Assembly (NCBI RefSeq): GCF_000263195.1
Contig: NC_018748.1
Span: 310,001-374,000 of the forward strand
Source of the DNA: Emticicia oligotrophica DSM 17448
GTDB taxonomy: Bacteria; Bacteroidota; Bacteroidia; Cytophagales; Spirosomataceae
Direction: 5' to 3'
Length of the DNA stretch: 64,000 nt
Part shown: positions 1 through 9,776 of the stretch, one piece after another
Layout: every line of letters starts with the position of its first letter
How positions within the stretch are numbered: position 1 is the first letter of the stretch
Position numbers and translations under genes: made by a program
Notes under the pieces: generated by a model
What the model was told of the DNA's origin: nothing
Database searches by the model: none
Seen by the model: only the letters and a program-made list of their open reading frames with translations

Positions 1-59
1 TCTAAGACCATAGAATGGACATTAGACCCCAAAATTGGTTTATTACTAATGACCAAACC

Positions 60-1085
60 TTATAAAACAACCATAGCTTTGATAACTTGCGATTTTGGGT
101 CGAGCCATGTCTCAAAAATTTCAGGTAAATCTTCAAAAGCAGCTTCATGAGTCAACCATGCTTTGGTATTGATTTCCCCACTTTCCATCTTCGAAATAAT
201 GTGTTTAAAATCAGCAGGCAAGGCATTTCTACTGGCTAAAAGTGTAATTTCTCTTCGATGAAAATCTGGGTCAAAAAAGGTTACTTCTCCTTGAAAAAGC
301 CCAACGTAAACTAACTTTCCGCCAAAGCAAACATAAGAAAACGCCTTCATCATTGATTGGGCATTCCCTGTGGCATCAAAAACAACAGTAGGTAAATTTC
401 CACCTAACGTTTTTCTTAAATCATCAGCAGAATAATTTTCATTAGGAACAATACTTACATCAATTCCAATAGCTTGGTTTGCAAAAGCTAGTCGTTGTTC
501 GCTAAAATCCATTACCGCAATTTTTGCACCATTGATTTTGGCAAACTGAATAACAGAAAGACCAATAGGCCCCGCACCAATAACCAATACAATATCTTTT
601 TCGGTTACATTTGCTCTTTGTACAGCATGCGAACCAATCCCTAAAGTTTCAACCAAAGCCAGTTGTTCATAAGCTAATTTTTCAGAAGTATGAAGTTTAT
701 TGACTGGCACTTTTAAATATTCTACCATTCCACCATCAATATGCACACCCAATACTTTTAGGCTCTCACAACAGTTGGTTCTGCCATTTTTACATGGTTG
801 ACACTCTCCACAATTCAAATATGGTTCGACTGATACTTTCGCTCCAACTTTAATACCTCCATTTTGAGCTTCACTCCCTAATGCAATCACTTCCGCACCA
901 AGTTCATGCCCTAAAACACGAGGATACGAGAAAAATGGTTGACGCCCACGATACGCATGATAATCAGTTCCACAAATACCAATGCGATGGATTTTCAACA
1001 AAGCTTCGTGCGGAGCTAATGTATCATCAAAATCTTGGTGAATAAGTTTGAGTTCTTGAGGTTGGTTTAAAATGATAGTTTTCAA
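60..1085 (-). CDS. Zinc-dependent sugar-acid dehydrogenase, LgoD/YjjN-like
   Basis: Medium-chain Zn alcohol dehydrogenase of 341 residues. Catalytic-zinc ligands are visible at C38 (GICGTD) and H60-E61 (GHE), structural-zinc cysteines at C92, C95, C98 and C106, and the NAD(P) Rossmann motif GAGPIG at 170-175. From memory the sequence is close to E. coli L-galactonate-5-dehydrogenase LgoD throughout (QPFFSYPRVLGHE, GRTNCCE, a C-terminal SRNA motif), so oxidation of a hexonate or related sugar acid is likely; the exact substrate is inferred. It starts at ATG, reads away from birA's end (18-base gap, same strand), and any further operon partners lie off the left edge. No truncation seen. Confidence 0.85.
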   Translation of the reverse strand: MKTIILNQPQELKLIHQDFDDTLAPHEALLKIHRIGICGTDYHAYRGRQPFFSYPRVLGHELGAEVIALGSEAQNGGIKVGAKVSVEPYLNCGECQPCKNGRTNCCESLKVLGVHIDGGMVEYLKVPVNKLHTSEKLAYEQLALVETLGIGSHAVQRANVTEKDIVLVIGAGPIGLSVIQFAKINGAKIAVMDFSEQRLAFANQAIGIDVSIVPNENYSADDLRKTLGGNLPTVVFDATGNAQSMMKAFSYVCFGGKLVYVGLFQGEVTFFDPDFHRREITLLASRNALPADFKHIISKMESGEINTKAWLTHEAAFEDLPEIFETWLDPKSQVIKAMVVL

Positions 1086-1103
1086 AGTGTATATTTTTAA
1101 GTT

Positions 1104-1874
1104 TTAAATCACAAATGATATTTCTTTAAATTCAAATTTTTTCAATTCTTGCCCAACTTCCATCATCAAATGACCACTATCTGCAACATCTACTATTTTT
1201 CCTTTGAAAATAATTTCTTCTTTTTCATAAAGATGCTCCTCTCCTACCCTAAATAATCTCTCTATGTATTTCTTTTTCTGTGTTTCAATAAACGCCCCTC
1301 CATTTTTCAGTTGCAAATAATATTTTTCTATGCATCCACATAATTGTTCAATCAGTGTCTGAATATCAAAATCTTCTTGCTTTTGCGTTGCCAAACGAAG
1401 CGAAATAGCTTTTTCGTTAGAAAAACTCAATTGATTAATATTTAATCCTATTCCTATCACCGAATAGGCAATTCTGCTTCCCGAAAGCGTATTTTCAATC
1501 AAAACTCCTCCCATTTTTTTATTACCAACATAAATATCGTTAGGCCATTTTATAGCTAAACCATTTGATAAATATTTGCACAAAAACTCAAAAATACCCA
1601 AAGAAACCGCAATATTTAGACGAAATTGATGAACAACTGATAAAAAATCTGGTTTTAATATTATTGAAAATGTAATATTTTGATTCGGGAGGGCTTCCCA
1701 AGTGTTTCCACGCTGCCCACGGCCAGCAGTTTGATTGGAGGTAATGACAATAGTACCATCAAAAACTCTCTTTGTTTGAATTATTTCGGCAGCAATATCG
1801 TTAGTTGAATGACAACTTGGCAGATAAATATGATTTTTGCCGAGAAATAAAGTTTTGGGTTGAAAATTGTGCAA
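1104..1874 (-). CDS. birA: Biotin--[acetyl-CoA-carboxylase] ligase
   Basis: Cytoplasmic enzyme that makes biotinyl-AMP and biotinylates acyl-CoA carboxylase carrier proteins. Motifs: biotin/ATP loop GRGQRG at 51-56, KWPNDIY at 109-115, and KMGGVLIE at 120-127. At 256 residues it lacks the N-terminal HTH of E. coli BirA, so it is the non-regulatory (class I) type. The only start that keeps the conserved N-terminus is TTG at 1874; in-frame upstream codons reach a stop at 1887-1889 with only ATA and ATT available. It is divergent from rsfS across a 183-base gap. The acyl-CoA carboxylase beta gene at 8.1 kb belongs to a biotin-dependent complex that this ligase would serve. Confidence 0.92.
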   Translation of the reverse strand: MHNFQPKTLFLGKNHIYLPSCHSTNDIAAEIIQTKRVFDGTIVITSNQTAGRGQRGNTWEALPNQNITFSIILKPDFLSVVHQFRLNIAVSLGIFEFLCKYLSNGLAIKWPNDIYVGNKKMGGVLIENTLSGSRIAYSVIGIGLNINQLSFSNEKAISLRLATQKQEDFDIQTLIEQLCGCIEKYYLQLKNGGAFIETQKKKYIERLFRVGEEHLYEKEEIIFKGKIVDVADSGHLMMEVGQELKKFEFKEISFVI

Positions 1875-2057
1875 CTTTATACTAATTTAGCGTTTTAGTA
1901 AAGTATCATCTTTTTGGCAGATTTTTATGGTATTTTTTTGCTCCATTTGAATCGCTAAAAGTAATTAAATTAAATTTTTAGTGAAGTTCGTTATCTTCTA
2001 ATGATTTTTAGCTAAATTATACGAACCGCTCACAAAATTAACTGAAGATAAGATTGA

Positions 2058-2468
2058 ATGAAAGAAATCAAAGAACTTTCTGGTGAAGAGTTATGTCGCT
2101 TAGTAGTACACGGAATGTTAGAAAAAAAAGCGACCAATATTGTAGTAATGGATTTACGAAATGTAAAAAATGCTATTACTGACTATTTTGTAATTTGCTC
2201 TGGAAACACCGATACACAAATTGATGCCATTGCTACCTCAGTGGACGAAGAAGTTTTCAAAGGTTCAAAAATGAATCCATGGCACCAAGAAGGAAAGCAA
2301 AACAGAGAATGGATTTTACTCGACTACGTAGATGTTGTCGTGCATGTTTTTAGAAAAGACCGTCGTAAATTCTATGATTTAGAATCACTTTGGGGAGATG
2401 CCGAAACAACAATAATCGAGGAAAGTGTTGAACCCGAAGCACCACAACTAATGTACTTCGAGGATTAA
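2058..2468 (+). CDS. rsfS: Ribosome silencing factor
   Basis: RsfS/Iojap family protein of 136 residues that binds L14 of the large ribosomal subunit and blocks subunit joining when growth slows. Family signatures seen: DYFVICSGNTDTQIDAIA near 40-58, a W-H-E-G stretch (NPWHQEGKQNREWILLDY) at about 73-90, and VVVHVF followed by R-x-F-Y-D-L-E near the end. The length fits the family. It lies directly upstream of ftsH on the same strand with a strong stem-loop between them; birA-rsfS-ftsH is a common Bacteroidota neighbourhood. The C-terminal 20 residues are acidic and variable. Confidence 0.93.
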   Translation: MKEIKELSGEELCRLVVHGMLEKKATNIVVMDLRNVKNAITDYFVICSGNTDTQIDAIATSVDEEVFKGSKMNPWHQEGKQNREWILLDYVDVVVHVFRKDRRKFYDLESLWGDAETTIIEESVEPEAPQLMYFED

Positions 2469-2481
2469 TCTGGTAACCAAG

Positions 2482-2515
2482 AACCTTTACAAGTTTCGTG
2501 CAACCTTGTAAAGGT
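2482..2515 (+). terminator. Stem-loop between rsfS and ftsH
   Basis: Perfect 12-base arms (AACCTTTACAAG / CTTGTAAAGGTT) around an 10-base loop, beginning 14 bases after the rsfS stop and followed by a short T-containing tract. It could terminate or partly attenuate rsfS transcription before ftsH. Confidence 0.6.
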
Positions 2516-2558
2516 TATTTTTATAATAATCGCACTAAATTTTGAAAAACTAATTAAA

Positions 2559-4565
2559 ATGTCAGACAACAACAGTAATGAGTTCCAAAAAAGAAAACCG
2601 ACCAACAACGGTGGTGGCGGTTTACAAGGCTGGATTGTAGCGGCAATTATCATGGGGATTATCGGCTTTTTGTTATTTTCTAGGTCAGCTTCTTTGGCTC
2701 CTATCAAATACAAACAGCTTGAACAAATGATTCTACAAAAAGATGTAGAGAAAGTAGCCGTTGTAGAAGGAAACCGAAGTGTAGAAGTAACACTTACTCG
2801 TGATGCTTTACAAAAACCAGAATATAAAAAAGATTTAGGTAATAATCGTTATAATGCAAGTGGTCCGCACTTAAAAGTTGATTTGATTTCGGTTGAATCG
2901 TTTATGAACGATTACACGAATTTTCTAAAAACTGCACCTATTGATGAAGCTTACCGACAAGCATTGTATCCAGAAAGCATTGAGCGTCAGGATATGATGA
3001 ATATGGTTTGGCAATTACTTCCATTTATTGTTGTATTAGGCTTGATGTATTTCTTAATGAGCCGAATGACAGGTGGTGGTGGCCCCGGTGGTGCAATCTT
3101 CAATATCGGAAAATCAAGAGCTGCTTTGTTTGATGCCGATAATAAAGTAAAAATCACTTTTAATGATGTAGCAGGTCTAGAAGAAGCGAAAGAAGAACTT
3201 CAAGAAATCGTTGATTTCTTAAAAACTCCAAAAAAATATACTGAGCTTGGAGGTAAAATACCAAAAGGTGCTTTATTAGTAGGCCCTCCAGGAACAGGTA
3301 AAACACTCTTAGCTAAAGCTGTGGCTGGTGAAGCCAGTGTGCCTTTCTTCTCATTGTCAGGTTCTGATTTCGTAGAAATGTTTGTGGGTGTAGGTGCCGC
3401 TCGTGTACGTGACCTCTTCAAACAAGCGAAAGAAAAAGCTCCATGTATCATTTTTATTGATGAAATTGATGCCGTTGGTCGCTCACGTGGACGTGGTTCA
3501 ATGCCAGGTGCTAACGACGAACGTGAAAATACACTTAACTCGCTATTGGTAGAAATGGATGGCTTTGGTTCAGATGCTGGTATTATTATTTTAGCAGCTA
3601 CCAACCGCCCAGATGTACTAGATTCTGCTTTGATGCGTCCGGGCCGTTTCGACCGCCAAATTAGTGTCGATGCTCCAGATATCATCGGTCGTGAGGCTAT
3701 TTTCAAAGTGCACATGAAGCCTTTGAAATTATCTAATGATATTGATATTAAAAAACTAGCTGCACAAACACCTGGTTTTGCTGGTGCAGAAATTGCCAAC
3801 GTTTGTAATGAAGCTGCCCTTTTGGCTGCTCGTCGTGGAAAATCAGCTATTGATATGCAAGATTTCCATGATGCCATCGACCGTGAAATTGGTGGTTTAG
3901 AAAAGAAAAACAAACTAATTTCTCCAGAAGAAAAAGAGATTGTTGCTTATCATGAAGCAGGCCACGCAGTAGCAGGGTGGTTCTTAGAACACGCCAATCC
4001 TCTAGTAAAAGTTAGTATTGTACCGCGTGGTATTGCTGCATTAGGATATGCCCAATATTTACCAAAGGAACAATATTTGTATCGTACCGAACAACTTTTC
4101 GATGAAATGTGTATGACACTTGGTGGCCGTGCAGCAGAAGAAGTTGTTTTTGGAAAAATCACCACTGGTGCATTGAGCGATTTAGAAAGAATCACGAAAA
4201 GTGCTTATGGAATGATTTCCGTTTATGGTATGAACGACCGCATTGGTAATGTTTCTTACTATGACTCGAAAGGACAAGGTGAAATGTCATTTACGAAACC
4301 ATATTCAGAAGATACTGCAAAGGTAATTGATGAAGAGGTGAAGAAATTGATTGATAGTGCTTACGTTCGCACGAAAGAATTATTAATCGAAAAACGTGAA
4401 GAATTAGAGAAAATCGCTCAAGAATTATTGAAAAAAGAAATTCTTTATCAATCAGACTTAGTTGATTTAATTGGTAAGCGTCCGTTTGAGAAATTGACTA
4501 ATTATCAAGAATTTATGGATAAAGTCGATACTCCAACTGAAGAACAACCTTCAGTAACTGAGTAA
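2559..4565 (+). CDS. ftsH: ATP-dependent zinc metalloprotease FtsH
   Basis: Membrane-anchored AAA+ protease that degrades misassembled membrane proteins and short-lived regulators. Order: N-terminal hydrophilic tail, TM1 about 25-41, periplasmic domain about 45-150, TM2 about 152-169, glycine-rich linker, AAA domain with Walker A GPPGTGKT 242-249, Walker B IIFIDEID ending at 304 and the second region of homology [20 protein letters not shown], then the M41 protease domain with zinc motif HEAGH at 465-469. The 668 residues are normal for Bacteroidota FtsH. ATG start, 90 bases after rsfS; a strong bidirectional hairpin follows the stop. Confidence 0.97.
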   Translation: MSDNNSNEFQKRKPTNNGGGGLQGWIVAAIIMGIIGFLLFSRSASLAPIKYKQLEQMILQKDVEKVAVVEGNRSVEVTLTRDALQKPEYKKDLGNNRYNASGPHLKVDLISVESFMNDYTNFLKTAPIDEAYRQALYPESIERQDMMNMVWQLLPFIVVLGLMYFLMSRMTGGGGPGGAIFNIGKSRAALFDADNKVKITFNDVAGLEEAKEELQEIVDFLKTPKKYTELGGKIPKGALLVGPPGTGKTLLAKAVAGEASVPFFSLSGSDFVEMFVGVGAARVRDLFKQAKEKAPCIIFIDEIDAVGRSRGRGSMPGANDERENTLNSLLVEMDGFGSDAGIIILAATNRPDVLDSALMRPGRFDRQISVDAPDIIGREAIFKVHMKPLKLSNDIDIKKLAAQTPGFAGAEIANVCNEAALLAARRGKSAIDMQDFHDAIDREIGGLEKKNKLISPEEKEIVAYHEAGHAVAGWFLEHANPLVKVSIVPRGIAALGYAQYLPKEQYLYRTEQLFDEMCMTLGGRAAEEVVFGKITTGALSDLERITKSAYGMISVYGMNDRIGNVSYYDSKGQGEMSFTKPYSEDTAKVIDEEVKKLIDSAYVRTKELLIEKREELEKIAQELLKKEILYQSDLVDLIGKRPFEKLTNYQEFMDKVDTPTEEQPSVTE

Positions 4566-4581
4566 TAAAAACAAACATATC

Positions 4582-4620
4582 ATAACAAAAAGCTCATCTT
4601 TCGATGAGCTTTTTTGTTAT
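4582..4620. terminator. Bidirectional terminator, ftsH / thioesterase
   Basis: Nearly perfect hairpin: arm 4582-4598 (ends AAAAAGCTCATC), loop TTTC, arm 4603-4620 (GATGAGCTTTTTTG). A-rich on one side and T-rich on the other, so it can end the convergent transcripts of ftsH and the minus-strand thioesterase gene. Confidence 0.85.
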
Positions 4621-4684
4621 GATAACTGGTGTATTTGAATGATTTTGATTTGATAATAGACAAATTCAGAAAATATAAAATCTA

Positions 4685-5107
4685 TCAAGATTTTTTTGCC
4701 TCAACTATTGCTACTGTAAATCGTACAGCACAAACCAATTTTTGTTCTTCTGAAGTTATTTTTATATCCCATACGTGAGTAGTTCGGCCGATATGCAGAG
4801 GAGTTGCCTTGGCATAAACAAATCCACTACTTACCGACCTGATATGATTGGCATTAATTTCCAAACCCACCGCTCGATGGGTAGTGGGGTCATCTAATGC
4901 TAGAATAGAAGCTACACTACCTAAAGATTCAGCCAATGCCACAGACGCACCTCCGTGTAAAATTCCAAAAGGTTGCGTAGTACGGTAATCAACTGGCATT
5001 CGAGCTCTTACAAAATCATCGCCTACTTCAATAATTTCAATTCCTAAGTGTTCGCTTAAGGATGGTTGACCAAAGGGTTTCGACACATCGAAATGCTTTT
5101 TAAACAT
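4685..5107 (-). CDS. Hotdog-fold acyl-CoA thioesterase (PaaI/MenI-like)
   Basis: A 140-residue single hotdog-domain protein. It shows the HGG signature (GILHGGASVALAES, H51) with the general-base Glu nearby at E60, as in the YdiI/MenI and PaaI families, which hydrolyse aromatic acyl-CoA or DHNA-CoA thioesters in the cytoplasm. The length is typical. It stands alone between ftsH (convergent) and a histidine phosphatase gene (divergent). The substrate cannot be told from sequence: menaquinone synthesis (DHNA-CoA) is plausible but no men genes are nearby. Confidence 0.85.
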   Translation of the reverse strand: MFKKHFDVSKPFGQPSLSEHLGIEIIEVGDDFVRARMPVDYRTTQPFGILHGGASVALAESLGSVASILALDDPTTHRAVGLEINANHIRSVSSGFVYAKATPLHIGRTTHVWDIKITSEEQKLVCAVRFTVAIVEAKKS

Positions 5108-5181
5108 ATTTTTTTATTTATAATTAATACACTAATAACGCTATTTTTCAAATCTCTTTAAACTAATAGGGCAATATTTTG

Positions 5182-5189
5182 TAATTTTG
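5182..5189 (+). promoter_or_regulatory. TAnnTTTG-type -7 box
   Basis: TAATTTTG matches the Bacteroidota -7 consensus TAnnTTTG, 67 bases before the TTG start of the histidine phosphatase gene. No clear -33 TTG was seen at the expected distance. Confidence 0.4.
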
Positions 5190-5256
5190 CAACTTTATTA
5201 GTTTTACCCAAAACTAAGGTTTGTTTTAGATAGTTTCAATTTAAAATTCTGATATT

Positions 5257-5895
5257 TTGCATACCAAAACAATTTACTTAATTCGTCACGGAGAAACCGA
5301 ATTTAATCGCAGGGGGGTAGTTCAAGGTAGCGGCATCGACTCAGACCTTAATGAACTTGGTTTTATTCAAGCAAGAGCTTTTTTTGAAGCTTATCAACAC
5401 ATTGAGTTTGATAAAATCTACACATCAAAACTTCGTCGAACTGTCCAAACAGTTCAAAACTTTATTGATTTAGGTATTCCTTTTGAGCAATTTGAAGGCC
5501 TAAACGAAATTAGTTGGGGAGAAAAAGAGGGGAAAGTGCCTAACTATTTAGAAGATGAGAACTATCTCGAAATTATAGCGAATTGGAGCAACGGAAAAAC
5601 GGATATTCCTGCAGCACCAGGGGGTGAAACGCCAGAACAAGTAGTTGCTCGCCAAAAAGAGGCATTTGAGCAAATTATGACTCAAACTCATGAAAAAACC
5701 ATTTTGGTTGCCATGCACGGAAGAGCAATAAGAATCTTGTTAACTCATTTATTGGAGTTACCTTTATCGCATATGGATACATTCCAACATAGTAATTTAT
5801 GCCTTTATCGACTAAGCTACGATTATTCAAATAATAAATTTACATTAGATTTAGCAAATGACACCTCACATCTATCAGAAATATTGATAAAATAA
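5257..5895 (+). CDS. Histidine phosphatase family protein (phosphoglycerate mutase-like)
   Basis: 212 residues. The phosphate-pocket motif LIRHGETEFN holds the phospho-accepting H11; the acid E84 sits in NEISWG and the second histidine H154 in VAMHGRA. These fit cofactor-independent acid/sugar phosphatases of the histidine phosphatase superfamily (GpmB/CobC type); the substrate is unknown. An in-frame stop lies at 5242-5244 and no ATG precedes the RHG motif, so the start is TTG at 5257 (ATT at 5254 is the only alternative). Monocistronic as far as can be seen. Confidence 0.88.
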   Translation: MHTKTIYLIRHGETEFNRRGVVQGSGIDSDLNELGFIQARAFFEAYQHIEFDKIYTSKLRRTVQTVQNFIDLGIPFEQFEGLNEISWGEKEGKVPNYLEDENYLEIIANWSNGKTDIPAAPGGETPEQVVARQKEAFEQIMTQTHEKTILVAMHGRAIRILLTHLLELPLSHMDTFQHSNLCLYRLSYDYSNNKFTLDLANDTSHLSEILIK

Positions 5896-6020
5896 TATAC
5901 CCGTTTATTGAATCATTTTCCCATTGATGTAGAAAAAAGCCGTTTACCTACTATCTTTATGTAATTTTAAATGACATATCAATTCGATAAAGCATAAAAG
6001 CTTTGTTTTCGGGCAATCGT

Positions 6021-7112
6021 ATGAGTAAAAACAAATTATATTGGTTATTTCAAATTGTAGGATGGGGGCTTTATTTTAGTAATGAAATAGTTGCTTATAC
6101 CATTCAATATGGATTCGATAACCAAATGGTGTTTCAAGCTTGTGCTAACATGGTTTTGGCCATTTTACTCACGCACTCATTCCGATTCATTGTCAAAAGA
6201 TACAACTGGATTACTCTACCCATGCCCCAGTTGGCCATTAGGGTTGTTTTAGGTGTATTTGTGATGACAGATTTACTGGTAGCCTTAAACCTTCCACTCG
6301 ATGCCAAATATACGGGTCAATTATTAAACGAAAACCCTATTTTAGCCATAGAATACTTCATTAACCTTTCAAAACCAACAATGGTTTGGGTGTTAATCTA
6401 TGTATTTTATCATTATTCTGAAGAAAAACGCCAACGTGAAATAGAGCAGTTGAAACTTCGTACCTCTATCAAAGAAACAGAAGCGAAGGTACTTAAGGCA
6501 CAAATGAATCCACACTTTATGTTTAATGCTTTGAATAGTATCAGAGCGTTGGTTTATGAAGACCCCTCTAAGGCTCAACAAGGTATTACACAATTATCTA
6601 ACATCCTTCGCAGCTCACTGATTGCCGACCGTCGAACCACTATTTCGCTCAAAGAAGAACTCAAAACTATTGAAGACTATCTAGCCTTAGAAAAGGTTAG
6701 ATATGAAGAACGCCTTCAAACAAAATGGGATGTAGATAATGAAACACTTGGTATTCAAGTGCCACCAATGATGCTACAAACTTTGGTTGAAAATGCCATT
6801 AAACACGGCGTTCAAAAAGCTATTGGATGGGGGTTTGTTGAAATAAATACAAGTATTATTGATGACAAACTCTTGATAAAGATTAGAAATACAGGTCAAT
6901 TACATAGTACTGAGTCTGATTCTGAATCAAGTGGTTTTGGCTTAAAAAATACTGCTCAACGCCTTGATATTTTGTATAGTAGTGATGCTTATTTCAAAAT
7001 TTATCAAGAAGATAACTTAACTGTTTGTGCTGAAATTATGATTCCAACTGGTAATCCTGATATAAAAACAAATCTTTCATTTGATTCGACAGCAGCAAAA
7101 GCCGCCAGTTAA
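6021..7112 (+). CDS. LytS/YehU-family sensor histidine kinase
   Basis: 363 residues from the ATG at 6021 (an upstream TTG at 6003 would add six unlikely residues). Four hydrophobic helices occupy about residues 5-135, with no recognisable extracellular sensor domain. The His_kinase domain (PF06580 type) follows with QMNPHFMFNALNSIRAL, where His near 165 is the phosphorylation site, then an ATPase domain with an N-box (ENAIKHG) and a G-box (SGFGLKNTAQRL). It is followed 32 bases later by its LytTR response regulator, the usual arrangement. The signal sensed is unknown. Confidence 0.93.
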   Translation: MSKNKLYWLFQIVGWGLYFSNEIVAYTIQYGFDNQMVFQACANMVLAILLTHSFRFIVKRYNWITLPMPQLAIRVVLGVFVMTDLLVALNLPLDAKYTGQLLNENPILAIEYFINLSKPTMVWVLIYVFYHYSEEKRQREIEQLKLRTSIKETEAKVLKAQMNPHFMFNALNSIRALVYEDPSKAQQGITQLSNILRSSLIADRRTTISLKEELKTIEDYLALEKVRYEERLQTKWDVDNETLGIQVPPMMLQTLVENAIKHGVQKAIGWGFVEINTSIIDDKLLIKIRNTGQLHSTESDSESSGFGLKNTAQRLDILYSSDAYFKIYQEDNLTVCAEIMIPTGNPDIKTNLSFDSTAAKAAS

Positions 7113-7144
7113 ATTCACCGAATATTATATAAAAGCTATAACGC

Positions 7145-7885
7145 ATGAAAGCAATTATCATTGATGACGAACGCCTAGCACGTAATGAATTACGCCGTTT
7201 GCTCGAAAACTTTCCAAAAATTGAAATCATTGGCGAGGCTGCTAATGCCGATGAAGCCCTTAATTTAATTGATGAATTATCTCCAGATTTACTTTTCTTG
7301 GATATTCAAATGCCCGGTAAAACAGGCTTCCAATTACTAGAATCAATTGAAGGAAAAGTACCAGAAGTAATTTTCACAACGGCTTATGACGAATATGCTC
7401 TTAAAGCATTCGAATTCAATGCCCTTGATTACTTGATGAAGCCAATTGATGTACAACGTTTGGCAGAAGCTATTCAACGTGTTGAAGAAGAGCAAATTCA
7501 TGATGTTGAACGCAAAGAAGGAATCAAGCTTTTGGGAGAATCAGACCAAGTTTTTGTAAAAGATGGTGAAAAATGCTGGTTTGTTCGTTTAGGTAAAGTT
7601 CGTTTGTTTGAATCAATGGGTAATTATGTGCGTCTGCATTTCGACGACCAAAAGCCTATGATTCTTAAATCTTTAAATAGTTTAGAAGAACGACTTGACC
7701 CCAAAATTTATTTCCGTGCCAATCGGAAGCATATCATTAATCTAGCTTGGATTGATAAAATTGAGCCTTGGTTTTCGGGTGGTTTACTCGTAACACTGAA
7801 AACAACAGATAAAGGAACTACTACCGAAAAAATCGAAATATCTCGCCGCCAAGCCATCAAATTCAAAGATTTGATGTCGCTGTAA
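7145..7885 (+). CDS. LytTR-family response regulator
   Basis: 246 residues. The N-terminal receiver has acidic pocket D7-D8, phospho-acceptor D53 (FLDIQMPG) and a switch Thr/Lys pair (FTTAYDEYAL, YLMKPI). The C-terminal LytTR DNA-binding domain (about 140-246) contains ESMGNYVRLHF and FRANRKHIINLAWI, which are typical. It is cotranscribed with the sensor kinase just upstream. Targets are unknown; LytTR regulators usually bind direct-repeat sites. Confidence 0.95.
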   Translation: MKAIIIDDERLARNELRRLLENFPKIEIIGEAANADEALNLIDELSPDLLFLDIQMPGKTGFQLLESIEGKVPEVIFTTAYDEYALKAFEFNALDYLMKPIDVQRLAEAIQRVEEEQIHDVERKEGIKLLGESDQVFVKDGEKCWFVRLGKVRLFESMGNYVRLHFDDQKPMILKSLNSLEERLDPKIYFRANRKHIINLAWIDKIEPWFSGGLLVTLKTTDKGTTTEKIEISRRQAIKFKDLMSL

Positions 7886-7912
7886 TCAATAATATTTACG
7901 TTATTACTCACA

Positions 7913-7940
7913 GTAGAGACGTTGCATGTAACGTCTCTAC
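7913..7940. repeat. REP-like palindrome, GTAGAGAC family, copy 1
   Basis: 28-base hairpin with arms GTAGAGACGTT / AACGTCTCTAC around GCATGT, followed by a partial arm repeat (GTAACGTCT). A second 28-base element with the same ends and a GCATG core lies at 60244-60271. Confidence 0.75.
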
Positions 7941-8075
7941 GTAACGTCTTGATGGACTATCCCTATTCATCTATTTTTATTTAGCAAGAAAATCCAAAAA
8001 TACCGAGAGTATTAGTCGCCTTTTTGTTTTAGAATTTCTTAGATTTGTCCAACTCAATGAACATCGTAGATAACA

Positions 8076-9635
8076 ATGACAGCAAAATCAAACTTAGACA
8101 AACTAGAGATACTGAATAGCAAAAATCAAGAAGCACTCTTAGGTGGCGGCGAAAAAAGAATCGAATCACAACATAAAAAAGGTAAACTTACCGCACGTGA
8201 ACGCATCGAATTATTACTCGATGAAGGTACTTTCGAGGAAATTGGTCGTTTTGTTATGCACCGTAGCAAAGATTTTGGCTTAGATAAAGAATATTATTTA
8301 GGTGATGGAGTAGTAACTGGCTACGGTACAATTTCGGGTAGATTAGTCTATGTTTTTGCTCAAGATTTTACGGTTTTTGGCGGCTCTCTCTCTGAAACTT
8401 ATGCCGAAAAAATCTGTAAAATCATGGATATGGCTATGAAAAATGGTGCACCAGTCATTGGCCTAAATGATTCAGGCGGTGCTCGTATTCAAGAGGGTGT
8501 CAACTCTTTGGCGGGTTATGCAGATATTTTTTACAGAAACACATTAGCTTCAGGTGTCATTCCACAAATCTCGGCAATTATGGGGCCATGTGCTGGTGGA
8601 GCTGTTTATTCTCCTGCCCTAACAGATTATGTTTTAATGGTAGAGAATACCTCTTATATGTTCGTAACAGGGCCAAATGTTGTGAAAACAGTTACGCACG
8701 AAGATGTGAGTTCAGAAGAATTAGGTGGAGCCATGACACACGCCACTAAATCAGGAGTTACACACTTTGTTTCTCCAAATGAAGTCGAGTGTATCAATGA
8801 TATAAAAAAACTCTTTAGTTATATTCCTTCAAACTGCGAAGAACAACCTCCATTCGTGGCGTATGAGTCTAATGGAAATGAAAAAAGACCAGAATTAGCC
8901 AAGTTAATGCCCGAAAATCCGAATCAACCTTATGATATGCGTGAAGTAGTAGAGCAATTGGTTGATGAAGGCAGTTTTTTTGAAGTACATAAGAATTTTG
9001 CTGAAAATATTGTTGTTGGTTTTGCCCGAATTGGTGGTCGAAGTATCGGAGTTGTAGGTAATCAACCAGCAGTAATGGCTGGTGTACTTGATATAAATGC
9101 AAGTTTGAAAGGTGCAAGATTCGTACGCTTTTGCGATTGTTACAATATTCCACTTTTAGTTTTAGAAGATGTACCTGGTTTTCTCCCGGGAACTGACCAA
9201 GAATGGAATGGTATTATTTCGCACGGAGCTAAATTACTTTATGCTTTTTGTGAGGCCACAGTACCAAGAGTTACGGTGATTACTCGAAAAGCCTATGGGG
9301 GAGCTTACTGTGTTATGAATTCAAAGCACATTGGGGCTGATATGAATTACGCTTGGACCTCAGCCGAAATTGCTGTAATGGGTGCTGCTGGTGCAGCAGA
9401 GATTATATTTAGAAAGGAAATTTCAGAAGCAGTTGACCCAGCAGCCGAACTTCAAAATAAAGTAGATGAATACACTGAAAAGTTTGCTAATCCTTACAAA
9501 GCGGCACACCGTGGCTATATCGATGAGGTTATAAATCCTGTGGATACACGTGAGAAATTGATAAAAGCATTTAAAATGCTTGAAAATAAGGCAACAAATC
9601 TTCCTCGTAAAAAACACGGAAATATTCCGCTATAA
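8076..9635 (+). CDS. Acyl-CoA carboxylase beta subunit (carboxyltransferase)
   Basis: 519 residues, the length of propionyl-CoA carboxylase beta / methylmalonyl-CoA decarboxylase alpha subunits (PccB/MmdA). The N-terminal carboxyltransferase half has the oxyanion loop SGGARIQEG (133-141); the C-terminal half has DVPGFLPGT and [10 protein letters not shown]. It moves CO2 between biotin and an acyl-CoA, most often propionyl- or methylmalonyl-CoA. No biotin-carrier or biotin carboxylase gene lies beside it, so the partner subunits are elsewhere. ATG start; hairpin terminator follows. Confidence 0.93.
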   Translation: MTAKSNLDKLEILNSKNQEALLGGGEKRIESQHKKGKLTARERIELLLDEGTFEEIGRFVMHRSKDFGLDKEYYLGDGVVTGYGTISGRLVYVFAQDFTVFGGSLSETYAEKICKIMDMAMKNGAPVIGLNDSGGARIQEGVNSLAGYADIFYRNTLASGVIPQISAIMGPCAGGAVYSPALTDYVLMVENTSYMFVTGPNVVKTVTHEDVSSEELGGAMTHATKSGVTHFVSPNEVECINDIKKLFSYIPSNCEEQPPFVAYESNGNEKRPELAKLMPENPNQPYDMREVVEQLVDEGSFFEVHKNFAENIVVGFARIGGRSIGVVGNQPAVMAGVLDINASLKGARFVRFCDCYNIPLLVLEDVPGFLPGTDQEWNGIISHGAKLLYAFCEATVPRVTVITRKAYGGAYCVMNSKHIGADMNYAWTSAEIAVMGAAGAAEIIFRKEISEAVDPAAELQNKVDEYTEKFANPYKAAHRGYIDEVINPVDTREKLIKAFKMLENKATNLPRKKHGNIPL

Positions 9636-9656
9636 ATAAAATCGTTTTCTTATTTG

Positions 9657-9690
9657 AAAGGTACTTGGAATTTCTCCATGTACCTTTTTT
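9657..9690 (+). terminator. Terminator after acyl-CoA carboxylase gene
   Basis: Hairpin AAAGGTACTTGGA / TCCATGTACCTTT (one mismatch) running into TTTTTT, 21 bases past the stop. Confidence 0.8.
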
Positions 9691-9747
9691 ATTCAGCCAA
9701 AAAAATAAAACTTTGGTTAGAATCTAATAATTAGCTGATAAGTGATA

Positions 9748-9759
9748 TTTTCGCGAAAA
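9748..9759. promoter_or_regulatory. TTTTCGCGAAAA palindrome before GNAT gene
   Basis: Perfect 12-base palindrome, extended on both sides by ATA-rich flanks, 17 bases before the ATG at 9777. It may be an operator or merely part of the promoter; no regulator gene lies beside it. Confidence 0.25.
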
Positions 9760-9776
9760 ATATTATTCGTATAACA

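Noticed and set aside
1-59. A minus-strand ATG at 11 that could begin another gene off the left edge.
   Set aside because: Only 11 bases are visible; nothing can be supported.
3200-3913. A 237-codon minus-strand frame inside ftsH.
   Set aside because: Shadow of the strongly conserved FtsH AAA domain; no family resemblance or start signal.
8869-9153. Minus-strand frame inside the acyl-CoA carboxylase gene.
   Set aside because: Shadow frame with His/Leu/Gln-rich composition and no start context.
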